NCBI RefSeq assembly: GCF_022761015.1
Contig: NZ_JAKWJQ010000003.1
Coordinates: 248,001-312,000, forward strand
Length of the DNA: 64,000 nucleotides
Direction: 5' to 3'
Source: Humibacter sp. RRB41
GTDB taxonomy: Bacteria; Actinomycetota; Actinomycetes; Actinomycetales; Microbacteriaceae
Both the position numbers and the translations under genes were made by a program. The first letter of the stretch is position 1; each line of letters opens with the position of its first letter. Below the pieces are notes generated by a model, which was given only the letters and a program-made list of their open reading frames with translations, was not told the DNA's origin and made no database searches. Shown piece by piece: positions 1-8,505 of this stretch.

Positions 1-1267
1 GAATAGCGAAAGCCGGGTGCAGCAACGATGCGAATGCGGTCCAGTGCGTGGCTGTGACATCGAGAGATGGGACGAGACCGCGGGCCCCGGTGCCCAGAAT
101 CAAGTACAGAGTGGCGAGGAAGAGGACTGCGACTGCGCCAAGAAGGAACAATATTCTTCCGGACTTTCGCGCCCTGATAATCCAGCCAACAGCCAAAGCC
201 GCGATCAGAGCGCAGATCGTCTGAGGCAGCAGAGTCGCCTTGGCTCCTCCAGCGACGAACGCGATCAGCACGAAAGCCGATAGTTGGGGAAGGCTTACGC
301 GTTTCCGGCTGATGATGACTATTGCGAGCAGTAGCAGCAGATGAAATATCGGTTGCGCGAACGTCTGGGTGGGACTCCTATAGACGCCGAGATTGAGGCT
401 CGCGACCTGGATGAGGGGGTAATGAGTGCCCGCCCACAATGGCGGAGGATTCGTGAAGTACGCGAACCCGGCTCCGAGAACTGCGCCGACCGATGACTTC
501 GTGATCCGATGTGCCAAAGCGGCACAAAGCAGCACAGCGAGGATCAAGAGAGGGATCGTGGCCAGGCGTAAGACGAGAACCGTTAGATCGATCCCCGTCC
601 AACGGGCTGCATCTGCGATGTGGTACGAGACCATCAACTCGTACTTGAGAGGTATGGCTGCAACATTCGGGAAGGTGGTTCCACCATGAAGCACCATTGC
701 TGAGATGGCCTGCTGGAAGTTCATGTCCTCTTGTGGCGCGACCGCGTACCACTGACCGGGCATGCCAGGAATCTGCGAGATCGTGTGGTTCCGCCAGTCG
801 TTGTTGACCACCCACCAACACGCCAGCACGCTGAACGCGGACAGAGCCCAGCCCATCCATGCAGGGGTTTCTGCGGCGTCTGCCTGCGAACGCCACAGGC
901 TCCGGAGCCGGGGACGGACAATGCAGAGGCCCACCACGATGACGATCCAGACCGCGGCTAATCGCGGTACTCCAAACGGCGTGAGCAGCCAAGTCAAGAG
1001 GGTCTGGACGCAGAGCCCGAGTGTAGTTCCTGCAGCGACTTCTTCGAGGAATGACTTGGGATTCGTCCTCAGCATTCGCCATAGCAACGTCCCGGGAATC
1101 GCTGCGAAGACGAGAAGGTACAGCGAGTACAGGAAAACAGAGAGCAACGGTGTGTTGAAGGCAACGAACATCACCAGCGTGGCGACGTAGCCGACTATGG
1201 CGGGGACCCATCGCACAAGCCGATGGCCCCACTGAGGGAGCAGCGAATGCCGGTCGACGATCGACAC
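1..1267 (-). CDS. Polytopic membrane protein of the surface-glycan cluster, 3' part cut by window edge
   Basis: An open frame on the minus strand runs off the left edge of the window and is read here from a GTG at 1267, 24 bp after the legC stop. About 420 residues are visible. They are strongly hydrophobic, with roughly nine likely membrane helices. A larger polar stretch (about residues 125-185, containing QEDMNFQQAISAM and KYELMVSYHIADA) sits between helices and probably lies outside the membrane. The layout resembles large actinobacterial membrane proteins of polysaccharide loci (DUF6541-like or GT-C-like), but no catalytic motif was recognised, so this is a guess. It follows legC closely and is probably co-transcribed. 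Its base composition is visibly less GC-rich than the core genes to the right, which fits a transferred glycan locus. The 5' start is uncertain because no clear ribosome site was seen. Confidence 0.7.
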   Translation of the reverse strand, partial: MSIVDRHSLLPQWGHRLVRWVPAIVGYVATLVMFVAFNTPLLSVFLYSLYLLVFAAIPGTLLWRMLRTNPKSFLEEVAAGTTLGLCVQTLLTWLLTPFGVPRLAAVWIVIVVGLCIVRPRLRSLWRSQADAAETPAWMGWALSAFSVLACWWVVNNDWRNHTISQIPGMPGQWYAVAPQEDMNFQQAISAMVLHGGTTFPNVAAIPLKYELMVSYHIADAARWTGIDLTVLVLRLATIPLLILAVLLCAALAHRITKSSVGAVLGAGFAYFTNPPPLWAGTHYPLIQVASLNLGVYRSPTQTFAQPIFHLLLLLAIVIISRKRVSLPQLSAFVLIAFVAGGAKATLLPQTICALIAALAVGWIIRARKSGRILFLLGAVAVLFLATLYLILGTGARGLVPSLDVTATHWTAFASLLHPAFAI

Positions 1268-1291
1268 CGGCGCCGAAGCGGACAGGGATGC

Positions 1292-2509
1292 CTACCGAAG
1301 TTGAGAAAGGAACTCGAGCGCGACGTCGATGACGCGGTCCTGCTCGGCATCCGTGAGGTCGTACGAACAGGGTAATGACAGTCCGCGGTTGAAGATGTCT
1401 TCGGCGACCGCGCCGCCGAGCTGCGCAGACCCCTGCCACGGTGGCTGCATGTGCAGCGGGCGCCAGAGCGGGCGTGAGCCGATCTGCGCCTCCCCCATGT
1501 GCTTCCAGAGCGCATCCCGATACTCGGTGCCGATGCCCGCGGGTGCGAGCACCGAGTACAGCCAGTAGGTTGCGTCGAAGCCCGGGACACGCGGCGGGGC
1601 AGTGATCGCCGTACCGGCGAACGCCTTGTCATAGCGGCGCGCGACGTGTGCGCGTCGTGCTTTCAGCTCATCGAGACGGTCGAGTTGCGCAAGGCCGAGC
1701 GCGGCTGCGATGTTGGTCAGGCGGTAGTTGTATCCGACCTCGTCGTGCAGGTACCCGATGTCTGGCACCTTGGCTTGCGTGGAGAGGTGCTTTGCCCGCG
1801 CGGCAAGGTCGGCGTCGTCGGTGACCAGCATCCCGCCGCCGCCTGCCGTGGCGATTTTGTTGCCGTTGAAGGAGAAGGCGCCGATGGTGCCGATGGTGCC
1901 GGTGTGGCGACCGGCGAAGGCGCCGTCGCTCCATGTGGCGCCGAGCGATTCTGCGGCGTCTTCGACAATGGCGATGCCGTTGCTCAGGCAGAACTCGACC
2001 AGGCGGTCGATCCGCGCGGGCTGACCGAGAATGTGCACGGGCTCGACCACTGCGGGTAGCGCCTCACCCTTGCGCTTCCGGTTCTCCAATGCCTCGATGA
2101 GCAGGTCCTGGTCCAAGCACCACGTCTCGCGGTCGGAGTCGACGAGCAACGCGTTTGCACCCACGTACGCGACCGGATTGCTGGAGCCGACGAAGGTGAA
2201 GTCCGGAACGGCGATATCGGCGCCGCGCGGAACGTCGAGCGCGGCGAAGGCCAGGTGGATCGCGGCGGTGCCGCTCGTGCAGGCGACGGCGTACTTCGAG
2301 CCGACCAGTTCGGCGAACGTGTGCTCGAACTCCGCGACATACGGACCGACGGACGAGACGAATCCCGACTTCACGGCGTCGGTCACTCGTGCCACTTCGT
2401 GGTCTGTGATGGTAGGGACGGCGAGCGGGATGAACGGCAGATCGGAGTTCGCCGTCTCCGCTCGAGGAGTGTTTCCCCAGGAGGCGCTGTCTGAACTCTG
2501 GGCGCTCAT
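1292..2509 (-). CDS. legC: DegT/DnrJ/EryC1/StrS sugar aminotransferase, LegC-like
   Basis: A 405-residue PLP-dependent aminotransferase, predicted to put an amino group on C4 of the 4-keto-6-deoxy sugar nucleotide made by LegB. Fold-type I signatures are visible: GTAAIHLAF near residue 80, the PLP-contacting Asp in VEDAAES (184), and the Schiff-base Lys 218 in SFNGNKIATAGGG. The N-terminus (PFIPLAVPTITDHEV) is like the LegC branch. The start at 2509 is chosen because ATG overlaps the legB stop by four bases (ATGA); a longer frame to 2557 would overlap legB by more than 50 bp. Position between legB and the legG/legI group supports the legionaminic rather than another sugar role. Other amino-sugar aminotransferases of the family cannot be excluded from sequence alone. 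Confidence 0.85.
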   Translation of the reverse strand: MSAQSSDSASWGNTPRAETANSDLPFIPLAVPTITDHEVARVTDAVKSGFVSSVGPYVAEFEHTFAELVGSKYAVACTSGTAAIHLAFAALDVPRGADIAVPDFTFVGSSNPVAYVGANALLVDSDRETWCLDQDLLIEALENRKRKGEALPAVVEPVHILGQPARIDRLVEFCLSNGIAIVEDAAESLGATWSDGAFAGRHTGTIGTIGAFSFNGNKIATAGGGGMLVTDDADLAARAKHLSTQAKVPDIGYLHDEVGYNYRLTNIAAALGLAQLDRLDELKARRAHVARRYDKAFAGTAITAPPRVPGFDATYWLYSVLAPAGIGTEYRDALWKHMGEAQIGSRPLWRPLHMQPPWQGSAQLGGAVAEDIFNRGLSLPCSYDLTDAEQDRVIDVALEFLSQLR

Positions 2510-3495
2510 CGGTGGTAGATCCCCGCGGTGGTCGCATCGACCCGGCCGCGCAGCCACTCGGCAGTCGCTCGCAAGCCGTCTTCGAGCGAAGTCTGCGGTG
2601 TCCAGTCGAGCACTTCAGCTGCTTGGCTGGGGTCGGACAGCAGAATCTCGACTTCCGAGCCAGCCGGACGGAACCGGTCCTCGTCGGTTGTCACCGTCGC
2701 CGTCGATCTCGTTGCCTCGAGGCACATCTCGAATGTCTCGCCGATCGACACCGTGCGCCCCGTTCCGAGCTGCACCACCGTGCCGGGCGTGAGATCCTTC
2801 GTCGCAGCGCGCACGAAGCCGTCGGCGGTGTCGGCGACGAAGGTGAAGTCCCTCTTCGGTGACAAAGCGCCCAGGTGAACCTCGGTTGCCCCGGCAAGGA
2901 GCTGGTTGAGGATGGTGGGGATGACAGCTCGCATCGATTGGCGAGGGCCGAACGTGTTGAAAGGACGCAGTACCGTGACTGGCGTCTCGAACGATAACGC
3001 GTAGGACTCGCACATCTTGTCCGCACCGATCTTCGATGCCGAGTATGGCGACTGCCCGCGCAGCGGGTGAGTGACAGTGATCGGAACGGACTCTGGTGTG
3101 CCGTAAACCTCGGAGGTCGAGGTGTGCACCATGCGCGGCGTCCCTTCCGCGCGGACCGCCTCGAGCACGTTGAGCGTGCCGGTGATGTTCGTGTCGACGT
3201 AAGAACGCGGTGCCACGTACGAGTACGGGATCGCGATGAGCGCTGCAAGGTGCAGCACGACGTCGACGCCCTTGACCAGCGTGTGCACATACTCTGCATC
3301 GCGGATGTCCGCGAGTCTCACATCGAGGTCGTCGCGGATCGGCGACTCGTCGAGCCAGCCGGCCGACCCGTTGGAATTGTAGAGACACATTGCTCGCACG
3401 TTCGCGCCGTCGCGAACGAGGCGTTCGACGAGGTGGCTGCCGATGAAGCCGTCCGCTCCGGTCACCAGAACGGTCTTACCGGCAATCGCACTCAC
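2506..3495 (-). CDS. legB: Extended SDR NAD-dependent sugar-nucleotide 4,6-dehydratase, LegB-like
   Basis: A 329-residue extended SDR enzyme. It carries the Rossmann motif GADGFIG (residues 13-19) and the active-site YSASK (Tyr151, Lys155) after a TSTSEVYG strand. In the Campylobacter legionaminic pathway LegB is a GDP-GlcNAc 4,6-dehydratase giving the 4-keto-6-deoxy intermediate used by LegC. The GTG at 3495 is the preferred start: it overlaps the ptmE stop by four bases (GTGA) and has AGGGGAAA just upstream. The frame stays open to 3564, but that extension would lie inside ptmE. The last bases overlap legC, so dehydratase and aminotransferase are translationally coupled. Nucleotide specificity (GDP or UDP) is inferred only from the neighbouring PtmE-type nucleotidyltransferase. 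Confidence 0.85.
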   Translation of the reverse strand: MSAIAGKTVLVTGADGFIGSHLVERLVRDGANVRAMCLYNSNGSAGWLDESPIRDDLDVRLADIRDAEYVHTLVKGVDVVLHLAALIAIPYSYVAPRSYVDTNITGTLNVLEAVRAEGTPRMVHTSTSEVYGTPESVPITVTHPLRGQSPYSASKIGADKMCESYALSFETPVTVLRPFNTFGPRQSMRAVIPTILNQLLAGATEVHLGALSPKRDFTFVADTADGFVRAATKDLTPGTVVQLGTGRTVSIGETFEMCLEATRSTATVTTDEDRFRPAGSEVEILLSDPSQAAEVLDWTPQTSLEDGLRATAEWLRGRVDATTAGIYHR

Positions 3496-4547
3496 TGATT
3501 TCCCCTTGCTCTCGCCAAGTCGCGAGGTGTTCCGACGTCGATCCAATCCGATTCCATCGACCAAGCCCCAACGGTGAGACCACGCTGGATGCAGGTTTCG
3601 ACAAGCTCTGGCATCGTACTGGGACGGCCTGAGGGCACGAAGCCCAATGCATCGGGCGAGACGACGTAGATTCCAGCATTGGTCTCGACGTCGAGAACAG
3701 GCTTCTCCACAAGTTGAGCGATGTGCCGGTCGGAGCCGCGCTCGACTACGCCGAATGGCACCTGGTGCTCGTAGCGTCGTGTGGCGACGGTCACGGCACT
3801 ACCCATAGCCACATGCGAGTCGATGAATTCACCGACGTCGAATTGCACCATCAGGTCGGCATTCGTCACGACCAGGGGAGCGTCGGGCAGTTCGGCACGG
3901 TCGATCAGCGCGAGGGAGCCCGCCGTTCCCAATGGGGTCTCGGCGTCTTCATGGATGTAATGGATCGTTGCTCCGATGGAGGAGCCGTCGCCGAGGCGCT
4001 CGATGATCTGGTCTGCTAGGTAATTCACCGAGATGTAGAACGTGCGGATGCCGCCACTGATCAGATTGAGTAGAACCCACTCGATGATGGGGCGCCCGGC
4101 GATAGGAACGAGTGGCTTAGGAGTGTGCTGAGTCAGCTCTCCGAGGCGCACGCCACGCCCACCCGCCATCACGACAGCGACGTTGTCGAGCACAGGATGG
4201 CCGACGATATCGCTGAGGGTATGCATACCGATCACCCGGCCGTCGCCGTCTATCACCGGAATCTGCTCGAGCCGCGTGGCCCGCATGACGTCGAGCGCGT
4301 GAGCACGGTTCGTACCCTCCGGCACTGTCGTCGGGTTGCGCGTGGCGCGAGCCAGCGCGGGATCATCGAGCGCCGCGCCGTCGAGGATGGCGTGGCGCAG
4401 GTCGCCGTCGGTGAGTACACCGACCAGAAGTCCATTGTCGACGAGCACCGCGATCTCCAGGCCGTTGCGGTCGATCAGCTTCATCGCATCCCGAATGCTG
4501 GCCGAAGAGCCGAGTGTGTAGTCGGCCACGGTACGGGTTCTATTCAT
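3492..4547 (-). CDS. ptmE: CBS-domain sugar-phosphate nucleotidyltransferase, PtmE-like
   Basis: A 351-residue two-part protein. Residues about 1-115 form a tandem CBS pair (IRDAMKLIDRNG, VLVDNGLLVGVLTDGDLRHA, VIDGDGRVIGMHTLSDI). Residues about 122-350 form a nucleotidyltransferase with the GGRGVRLGELTQHTPKPLVPI signature region and a conserved VTNADLM metal-binding segment. This CBS-plus-transferase arrangement is that of Campylobacter PtmE, the guanylyltransferase that supplies the GDP-glucosamine-type precursor for legionaminic acid. The CBS pair probably senses an adenine nucleotide, which is inference from the family. The ATG at 4547 overlaps the legG stop by 8 bp. The gene marks this pathway as GDP-linked, unlike UDP-based sialic and pseudaminic acid routes. 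Confidence 0.85.
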   Translation of the reverse strand: MNRTRTVADYTLGSSASIRDAMKLIDRNGLEIAVLVDNGLLVGVLTDGDLRHAILDGAALDDPALARATRNPTTVPEGTNRAHALDVMRATRLEQIPVIDGDGRVIGMHTLSDIVGHPVLDNVAVVMAGGRGVRLGELTQHTPKPLVPIAGRPIIEWVLLNLISGGIRTFYISVNYLADQIIERLGDGSSIGATIHYIHEDAETPLGTAGSLALIDRAELPDAPLVVTNADLMVQFDVGEFIDSHVAMGSAVTVATRRYEHQVPFGVVERGSDRHIAQLVEKPVLDVETNAGIYVVSPDALGFVPSGRPSTMPELVETCIQRGLTVGAWSMESDWIDVGTPRDLARARGNQ

Positions 4548-5712
4548 CGTGCAGTGTCTCCTTCTGGTCCGCCCGGCGGATCACACGAGCGTCGAGATCA
4601 CGGAAGCGTTTCGGCCCAGCCGGGCGCCGGATCTGCAAGATCAATTCGGCGATGCGCGCGGCGGCCCGCCCGTCGCCGTAAGGGTTCATCGTACCGTGGG
4701 GGTGGGGGCTCGCCAGCGCCCGCTGAACGCCCGCCTTCACGTTCTCGCGTCCGTCGTCGACGTGGGTGACGGTGGCTGCACGCAATCGCCCGGTTTGACG
4801 AGTGCCGACGTCGACAGCCGGTACGTTCACCGTGGCGGCTTCGATGATGCCCGACGATGAGTTGCCGACAACGACGTCGCAGGCAGCGAGCACACGCGGA
4901 TACCGAGCGCCAAGTGCTGGCACTGCAACGACATTCGGGAGCGTCTCTACCGCGGTGAGCAAGGCGTCACGTACGGCATAGCCACCGGGGTCCGGCCCAG
5001 GGTGGGTGACGATCACGGTTGCGGCAGCGTCGGCGGTTCCCAGCAATGCATCGACCGCCCCGTGCACCATCTCCGCGACCGACTCGGTCGTGACCGGGTG
5101 ATAAGTGAACAGCGCCAACGGCCTTCGAAGATCGACGCCAAGAGCCGATGCAATCTCGGCATCCGAAAGCGGGGTGGCTTCGGCGAGACGATCGAGCCCA
5201 GGGGCTCCGGTGACGTGCACCGTTGCCGGATCTTCTCCCATCTGCACGAGACGGTCCATGGCATCCGTGGAGGCCACGCAGTGCACGTCGGACAGCTTGG
5301 TGATCGCGTGCCGGACGCGCTCGTCGATGGCGCCCTCAGTGACCTCTCCACCGTGAAGATGCACGACGGGTACCCGAGCGAGCACCGCAGGCATCACCAC
5401 CCAAGGCAGCTCCCAGCGATCTCCGAGCACCACGAGGACCTCGATGGTGTCCAGCACCTCCGCGATGCCCTGGGACAGGGCTGCACCGGTACGAGCGGCA
5501 TCCGCCGGGGTATCGCCTACGAGTCGCGGGCCGATAGCGCGAACGACAACCCGGTTGACCCCGATATCGGCGAGCGCGGCTCCGGCAGACTCCGCGTCGA
5601 ATCCGACGCCCGTGAGCACGAGCAACTCGTGCGCGGCTTCAGCGATCCTGGCGAGGACCGGCCCGAGGGGTCCGAGGTCGGCTCGCCCGGAAACGAAGAC
5701 CGCGACAGTCAT
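4540..5712 (-). CDS. legG: Hydrolysing sugar-nucleotide 2-epimerase, LegG/NeuC-like
   Basis: A 390-residue enzyme of the non-phosphorylating UDP-GlcNAc 2-epimerase family (NeuC/LegG). It is expected to remove the nucleotide while inverting C2, giving the free 2,4-diacetamido-trideoxy-mannose type sugar for LegI. Visible family motifs are GDRWELPWVV, HLHGGEVTEGAIDE (near residue 115), the phosphate-binding YHPVTTES, and the C-terminal VVGNSSSGIIEA. The start at 5712 (MTVAVFVSGRADLG) overlaps the legI stop by four bases; the frame is open to 5880, but that segment is Arg-rich and lies inside legI. Its partner downstream is ptmE. Whether the leaving group is GDP or UDP cannot be read from the sequence. 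Confidence 0.88.
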   Translation of the reverse strand: MTVAVFVSGRADLGPLGPVLARIAEAAHELLVLTGVGFDAESAGAALADIGVNRVVVRAIGPRLVGDTPADAARTGAALSQGIAEVLDTIEVLVVLGDRWELPWVVMPAVLARVPVVHLHGGEVTEGAIDERVRHAITKLSDVHCVASTDAMDRLVQMGEDPATVHVTGAPGLDRLAEATPLSDAEIASALGVDLRRPLALFTYHPVTTESVAEMVHGAVDALLGTADAAATVIVTHPGPDPGGYAVRDALLTAVETLPNVVAVPALGARYPRVLAACDVVVGNSSSGIIEAATVNVPAVDVGTRQTGRLRAATVTHVDDGRENVKAGVQRALASPHPHGTMNPYGDGRAAARIAELILQIRRPAGPKRFRDLDARVIRRADQKETLHDE

Positions 5713-6746
5713 TCGGCCGTGACTGCGTCCGGAACGAGAGCATCGCCTGTCGCGACCGCGCGCGTGGTCGTACGGCCGACGATGTCCACGGCGACCGAGA
5801 CGCCTGTCTCCGGGCGCAGGGCGATCACGTCGTCGGTGGAGATGACATGCCCGGCCGGCAAGTCTCGGCGCACATGCCACGAGCGGCGAACCAAGGGAGC
5901 GTTCTCGAACTCGCTCGGCATCCGCCGCTTCTTGCCGTCGCCGAGCATCTGCACGGCGGTGCTGACATCGCTGATGTACTCCGCCAATTCTTCTGGCTCG
6001 AGGCTGGCTGCGTGGTCCGGACCAGGCGCAGTGGAATCGAGCGTGAAATGCTTCTCGAAGATGCGTGCGCCGAGTGCCGCGGAGGCGACCGCCGCCGTCG
6101 ATCCGGCCGTATGGTCAGACCAGCCGACCGGCACGTCGAACTGCTCGGCCATCGCGGGAATAGCCAACAGATTGCAATCCTCGAACGGAGCGGGATAGGC
6201 CGAGACGCAATGGAACAGCGCACGGCCCGGCGCGGCCGCGGCCGCTTCGAGCGCCGCACCGACCTCGTCGAGGCTTGCCATACCGGTGGAGATCAGCAAT
6301 GGAACGCCCAACTCGGCAAGACGACGGATGAAGGCGAGATTGGTGAGTTCGCCGGAGGGAACTTTGAGTGCCGGCACCCCGAGTTCGAGCAGCAGGTCGG
6401 CGCTGGCCAGGTCGAACGGTGTCGAGAGGAAAAGCAGACCCTTCTCGCTGGCATGATCCGACAACTCGCGCCATGCACTGCGCGGCAGTGAGAGCGCTTG
6501 GAGCAACTCGGACTGCGACGATGACCCCGTCGCGCGCTCCTGGTAGGGAGCAGAAGACGTGTTCTCCGCGACCAGCGAACTCGCTTCGAAGGTCTGGAAT
6601 TTGACGGATCCGGCTCCGGCCTCTGCCGCGACGTCGATGAGAGTGTGGGCCTTAGCGACATCGCCGTCGTGGTTGACGCCGGCTTCGGCGATGACGAACG
6701 GCAGATCCCCACCCAAAAGGTGGTTCCCGACGGTGATTGTTTCCAC
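5709..6746 (-). CDS. legI: N-acetylneuraminate/legionaminate synthase family, LegI-like
   Basis: A 345-residue NeuB-family synthase, expected to condense phosphoenolpyruvate with the free diacetamido-hexose to make the nine-carbon acid. The N-terminal TIM barrel begins FVIAEAGVNHDGDV and continues with the substrate segment AGSVKFQTF. The metal and PEP region includes GWSDHTAGSTAA. The C-terminal 65 residues form an antifreeze-like/SAF domain (RRDLPAGHVISTDDV) that closes the active site of the partner subunit. Length is normal for the family. The ATG at 6746 lies 17 bp after the legH stop, and the 3' end overlaps legG by four bases. NeuB, LegI and PseI are hard to separate by eye; the LegI call rests on the legB/legC/ptmE neighbours. 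Confidence 0.9.
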   Translation of the reverse strand: METITVGNHLLGGDLPFVIAEAGVNHDGDVAKAHTLIDVAAEAGAGSVKFQTFEASSLVAENTSSAPYQERATGSSSQSELLQALSLPRSAWRELSDHASEKGLLFLSTPFDLASADLLLELGVPALKVPSGELTNLAFIRRLAELGVPLLISTGMASLDEVGAALEAAAAAPGRALFHCVSAYPAPFEDCNLLAIPAMAEQFDVPVGWSDHTAGSTAAVASAALGARIFEKHFTLDSTAPGPDHAASLEPEELAEYISDVSTAVQMLGDGKKRRMPSEFENAPLVRRSWHVRRDLPAGHVISTDDVIALRPETGVSVAVDIVGRTTTRAVATGDALVPDAVTAE

Positions 6747-6763
6747 AGCGACCCTTCGCTCGG

Positions 6764-7408
6764 TCAGACGGATTTCGGATCTGTGCCCGCGCGGCGATGC
6801 GGATGTGCTGGTACTCCACTGACTACAGCCCCCGCGGGGACATCTCGCACGACCACACTACCGGCACCGACCATCGCACCTGCGCCCACGCTGACGGAGG
6901 GCAATACGACGGCCCCAGCACCGACCAAGGCGCCTTGGCCGATGCTGGCCCCTCCCAGGAGTCGTGCGCCGGGTGCGACGTGAACGTGGTCGTCGATGAC
7001 GACGTCGTGTTCGACGACGGCAGCGGTGTTGATGATCACCCCGCGGCCGATACGAGCGCCGGGTCCGACGTGGGCGTGTTCCAGGACTTGGCTTCCGTCG
7101 CCGAGCGTGCCACCGACGGTGGCCGTAGATGCGATGACGGTGGCGAGGGTGAGACCCATTCCGTCAGCCAGCGCGAGCTCTCGCGCACGCACCGTGTTGT
7201 CGCCAATGGCTACCGTGAAGGACCCGGCCAGCGCTCGGTCATCAAGATCGGCGACTTCCGAAACGACAGTGACGCTCCAGCCTGACGGAATGAAGGGATC
7301 GACGACGGCGAGCAGCGGAATGCCGCTGCGAGCAGCAACGTCGGCGATCGACCGCGCGTGGCCACCACCGCCCAGGATCACGAGACCAGAGCTCGGCACG
7401 TCTGACAT
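6764..7408 (-). CDS. legH: NeuD-type left-handed beta-helix acyltransferase, LegH-like
   Basis: A 214-residue protein. The N-terminal part (LVILGGGGHARSIADVA, residues 8-24) is the nucleotide-like PglD/NeuD fold. From about residue 95 it shows hexapeptide repeats (LGDGSQVLEHAHVGPGARIG and later turns) forming a left-handed beta-helix that binds acetyl-CoA. The His in VVEHDVVIDDHVHV is where the catalytic His of PglD-type enzymes is expected. In the pathway it acetylates the 4-amino group made by LegC. The start at 7408 is fixed by a TACTAT -10 box six bases upstream and by the family N-terminus; the frame is open far upstream but there lies over the divergent gene. It is the first gene of the leftward operon. 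Confidence 0.85.
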   Translation of the reverse strand: MSDVPSSGLVILGGGGHARSIADVAARSGIPLLAVVDPFIPSGWSVTVVSEVADLDDRALAGSFTVAIGDNTVRARELALADGMGLTLATVIASTATVGGTLGDGSQVLEHAHVGPGARIGRGVIINTAAVVEHDVVIDDHVHVAPGARLLGGASIGQGALVGAGAVVLPSVSVGAGAMVGAGSVVVRDVPAGAVVSGVPAHPHRRAGTDPKSV

Positions 7409-7414
7409 ATGGCC

Positions 7415-7420
7415 ATAGTA
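7415..7420 (-). promoter_or_regulatory. -10 element of the leftward leg operon (leaderless)
   Basis: TACTAT lies exactly six bases before the legH ATG, so the transcript should begin at the start codon itself. No Shine-Dalgarno is present. The divergent ptmF-like gene starts 88 bp away and has its own TACTCT at 7446-7451, so this gap probably drives both halves of the cluster. Confidence 0.55.
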
Positions 7421-7496
7421 TGGCGGGGCGGAATGCGACCAGCGGTACTCTGTGCCCCGCCCGCCCCCGAAACAGACACGAAGAGGTCCGCGCTCG

Positions 7497-8504
7497 GTGA
7501 TCAACACAGCTGCTGTCCGCGGCACCGGCTCGATCGGTTCTCGGCACCTGAGGGTGCTGCGTTCGATCGGGGTGGTGGATCTGGTTGCGGTTCCGGTACG
7601 TGACGGCCGGTCATCCTCTCCGGAACTGGCGGGTGCGCGCATCGCCGACGCGGTGCCCCAAGGGGCCGACCTCGTGGTCGTGGCGACGGATACTGCTCGC
7701 CACATACAGGACGCGATCGAGGCATTGGATGCCGGTGCCGGCTTGGTCCTGGTGGAGAAGCCCTTGGCCCGCTCGACAGCGGAAGTCGAGGCCCTCGAAG
7801 CGCACCCACGGCGGGACCGCGTGCGCGTGTGCGCGCCCTTGCGTTTCCACGAAGGCCTGCGCGCCGCACGCGCGGCCGTCGGAAGGCTCAGCGGCACAGA
7901 GCCGTTTGCGGCGTCGGTGCGCATCGTCTCGCAGAGCTGGCTGCCTCATTGGCGTCCGGACCGCGACTACCGCGAGTCGTATTCTGCCCGCCAGGGTGAG
8001 GGCGGTGTACTGCTCGACCTGGTGCACGAGATCGACTACGCGCTGTGGACCTTCGGACACCCATCGGGGCCGCTGGGGGCAACTCTCTCTCCGGTGCCTT
8101 CGCCCGTTCTCGGGCTCATGGTCGAGGAGGCGGCAGACTTGACTTGGGAAAGTGCTGACGGGTCGCAGGTCTCGATGCGCCTGGACTACGTGACCCGTCC
8201 GATAGCACGGTCGATGCACGTCACCTCTCCGAACGGATCGGTGCGATGGGATGCGATCGCTTCCCGTGTCGAGACCGTCACCGTTGACGGTGAGGTTCGC
8301 AGCACCGACTATCCAGACGATCTGGACCGCGACGCGGTGCTCGCCCGGCAGGCCAGAGCACTCTCGGGAGTCTTGGAAGGCCGAAGCGAAGACGGCCTTC
8401 TCGACCTCGCGACCGCACGGCTCGCGGTCGAGGTCACCGAACGAGCCCGAGCCGTCGGGTGGCGCAAACTGGACGGGTCGTATCGACATTCAGAGAGGCC
8501 CTGA
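7497..8504 (+). CDS. Gfo/Idh/MocA-family oxidoreductase, PtmF-like
   Basis: A 335-residue NAD(P)-dependent oxidoreductase. The Rossmann motif GTGSIGSRHLRVL lies at about residues 9-21, and the family Lys appears in VLVEKPLARS (about residue 87). The C-terminal half forms the expected substrate domain (GEGGVLLDLVHEIDYALWTFG). A gene of this family (PtmF) sits in the Campylobacter legionaminic locus next to legF and ptmA, the same order as here, and is thought to act early in precursor formation. The GTG at 7497 is preferred over an ATG-equivalent at 7452 because of the family N-terminus and an AAGAGG about ten bases upstream. It ends one base before legF begins. Substrate is unproven. Confidence 0.8.
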   Translation: MINTAAVRGTGSIGSRHLRVLRSIGVVDLVAVPVRDGRSSSPELAGARIADAVPQGADLVVVATDTARHIQDAIEALDAGAGLVLVEKPLARSTAEVEALEAHPRRDRVRVCAPLRFHEGLRAARAAVGRLSGTEPFAASVRIVSQSWLPHWRPDRDYRESYSARQGEGGVLLDLVHEIDYALWTFGHPSGPLGATLSPVPSPVLGLMVEEAADLTWESADGSQVSMRLDYVTRPIARSMHVTSPNGSVRWDAIASRVETVTVDGEVRSTDYPDDLDRDAVLARQARALSGVLEGRSEDGLLDLATARLAVEVTERARAVGWRKLDGSYRHSERP

Positions 8505-8505
8505 C

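Noticed and set aside
378-1439. 353-codon minus-strand frame and the overlapping plus-strand frames at 17-1190
   Set aside because: Another minus frame gives a clean multi-helix membrane protein over the same bases; these are Arg/Ser/Cys-rich shadows.
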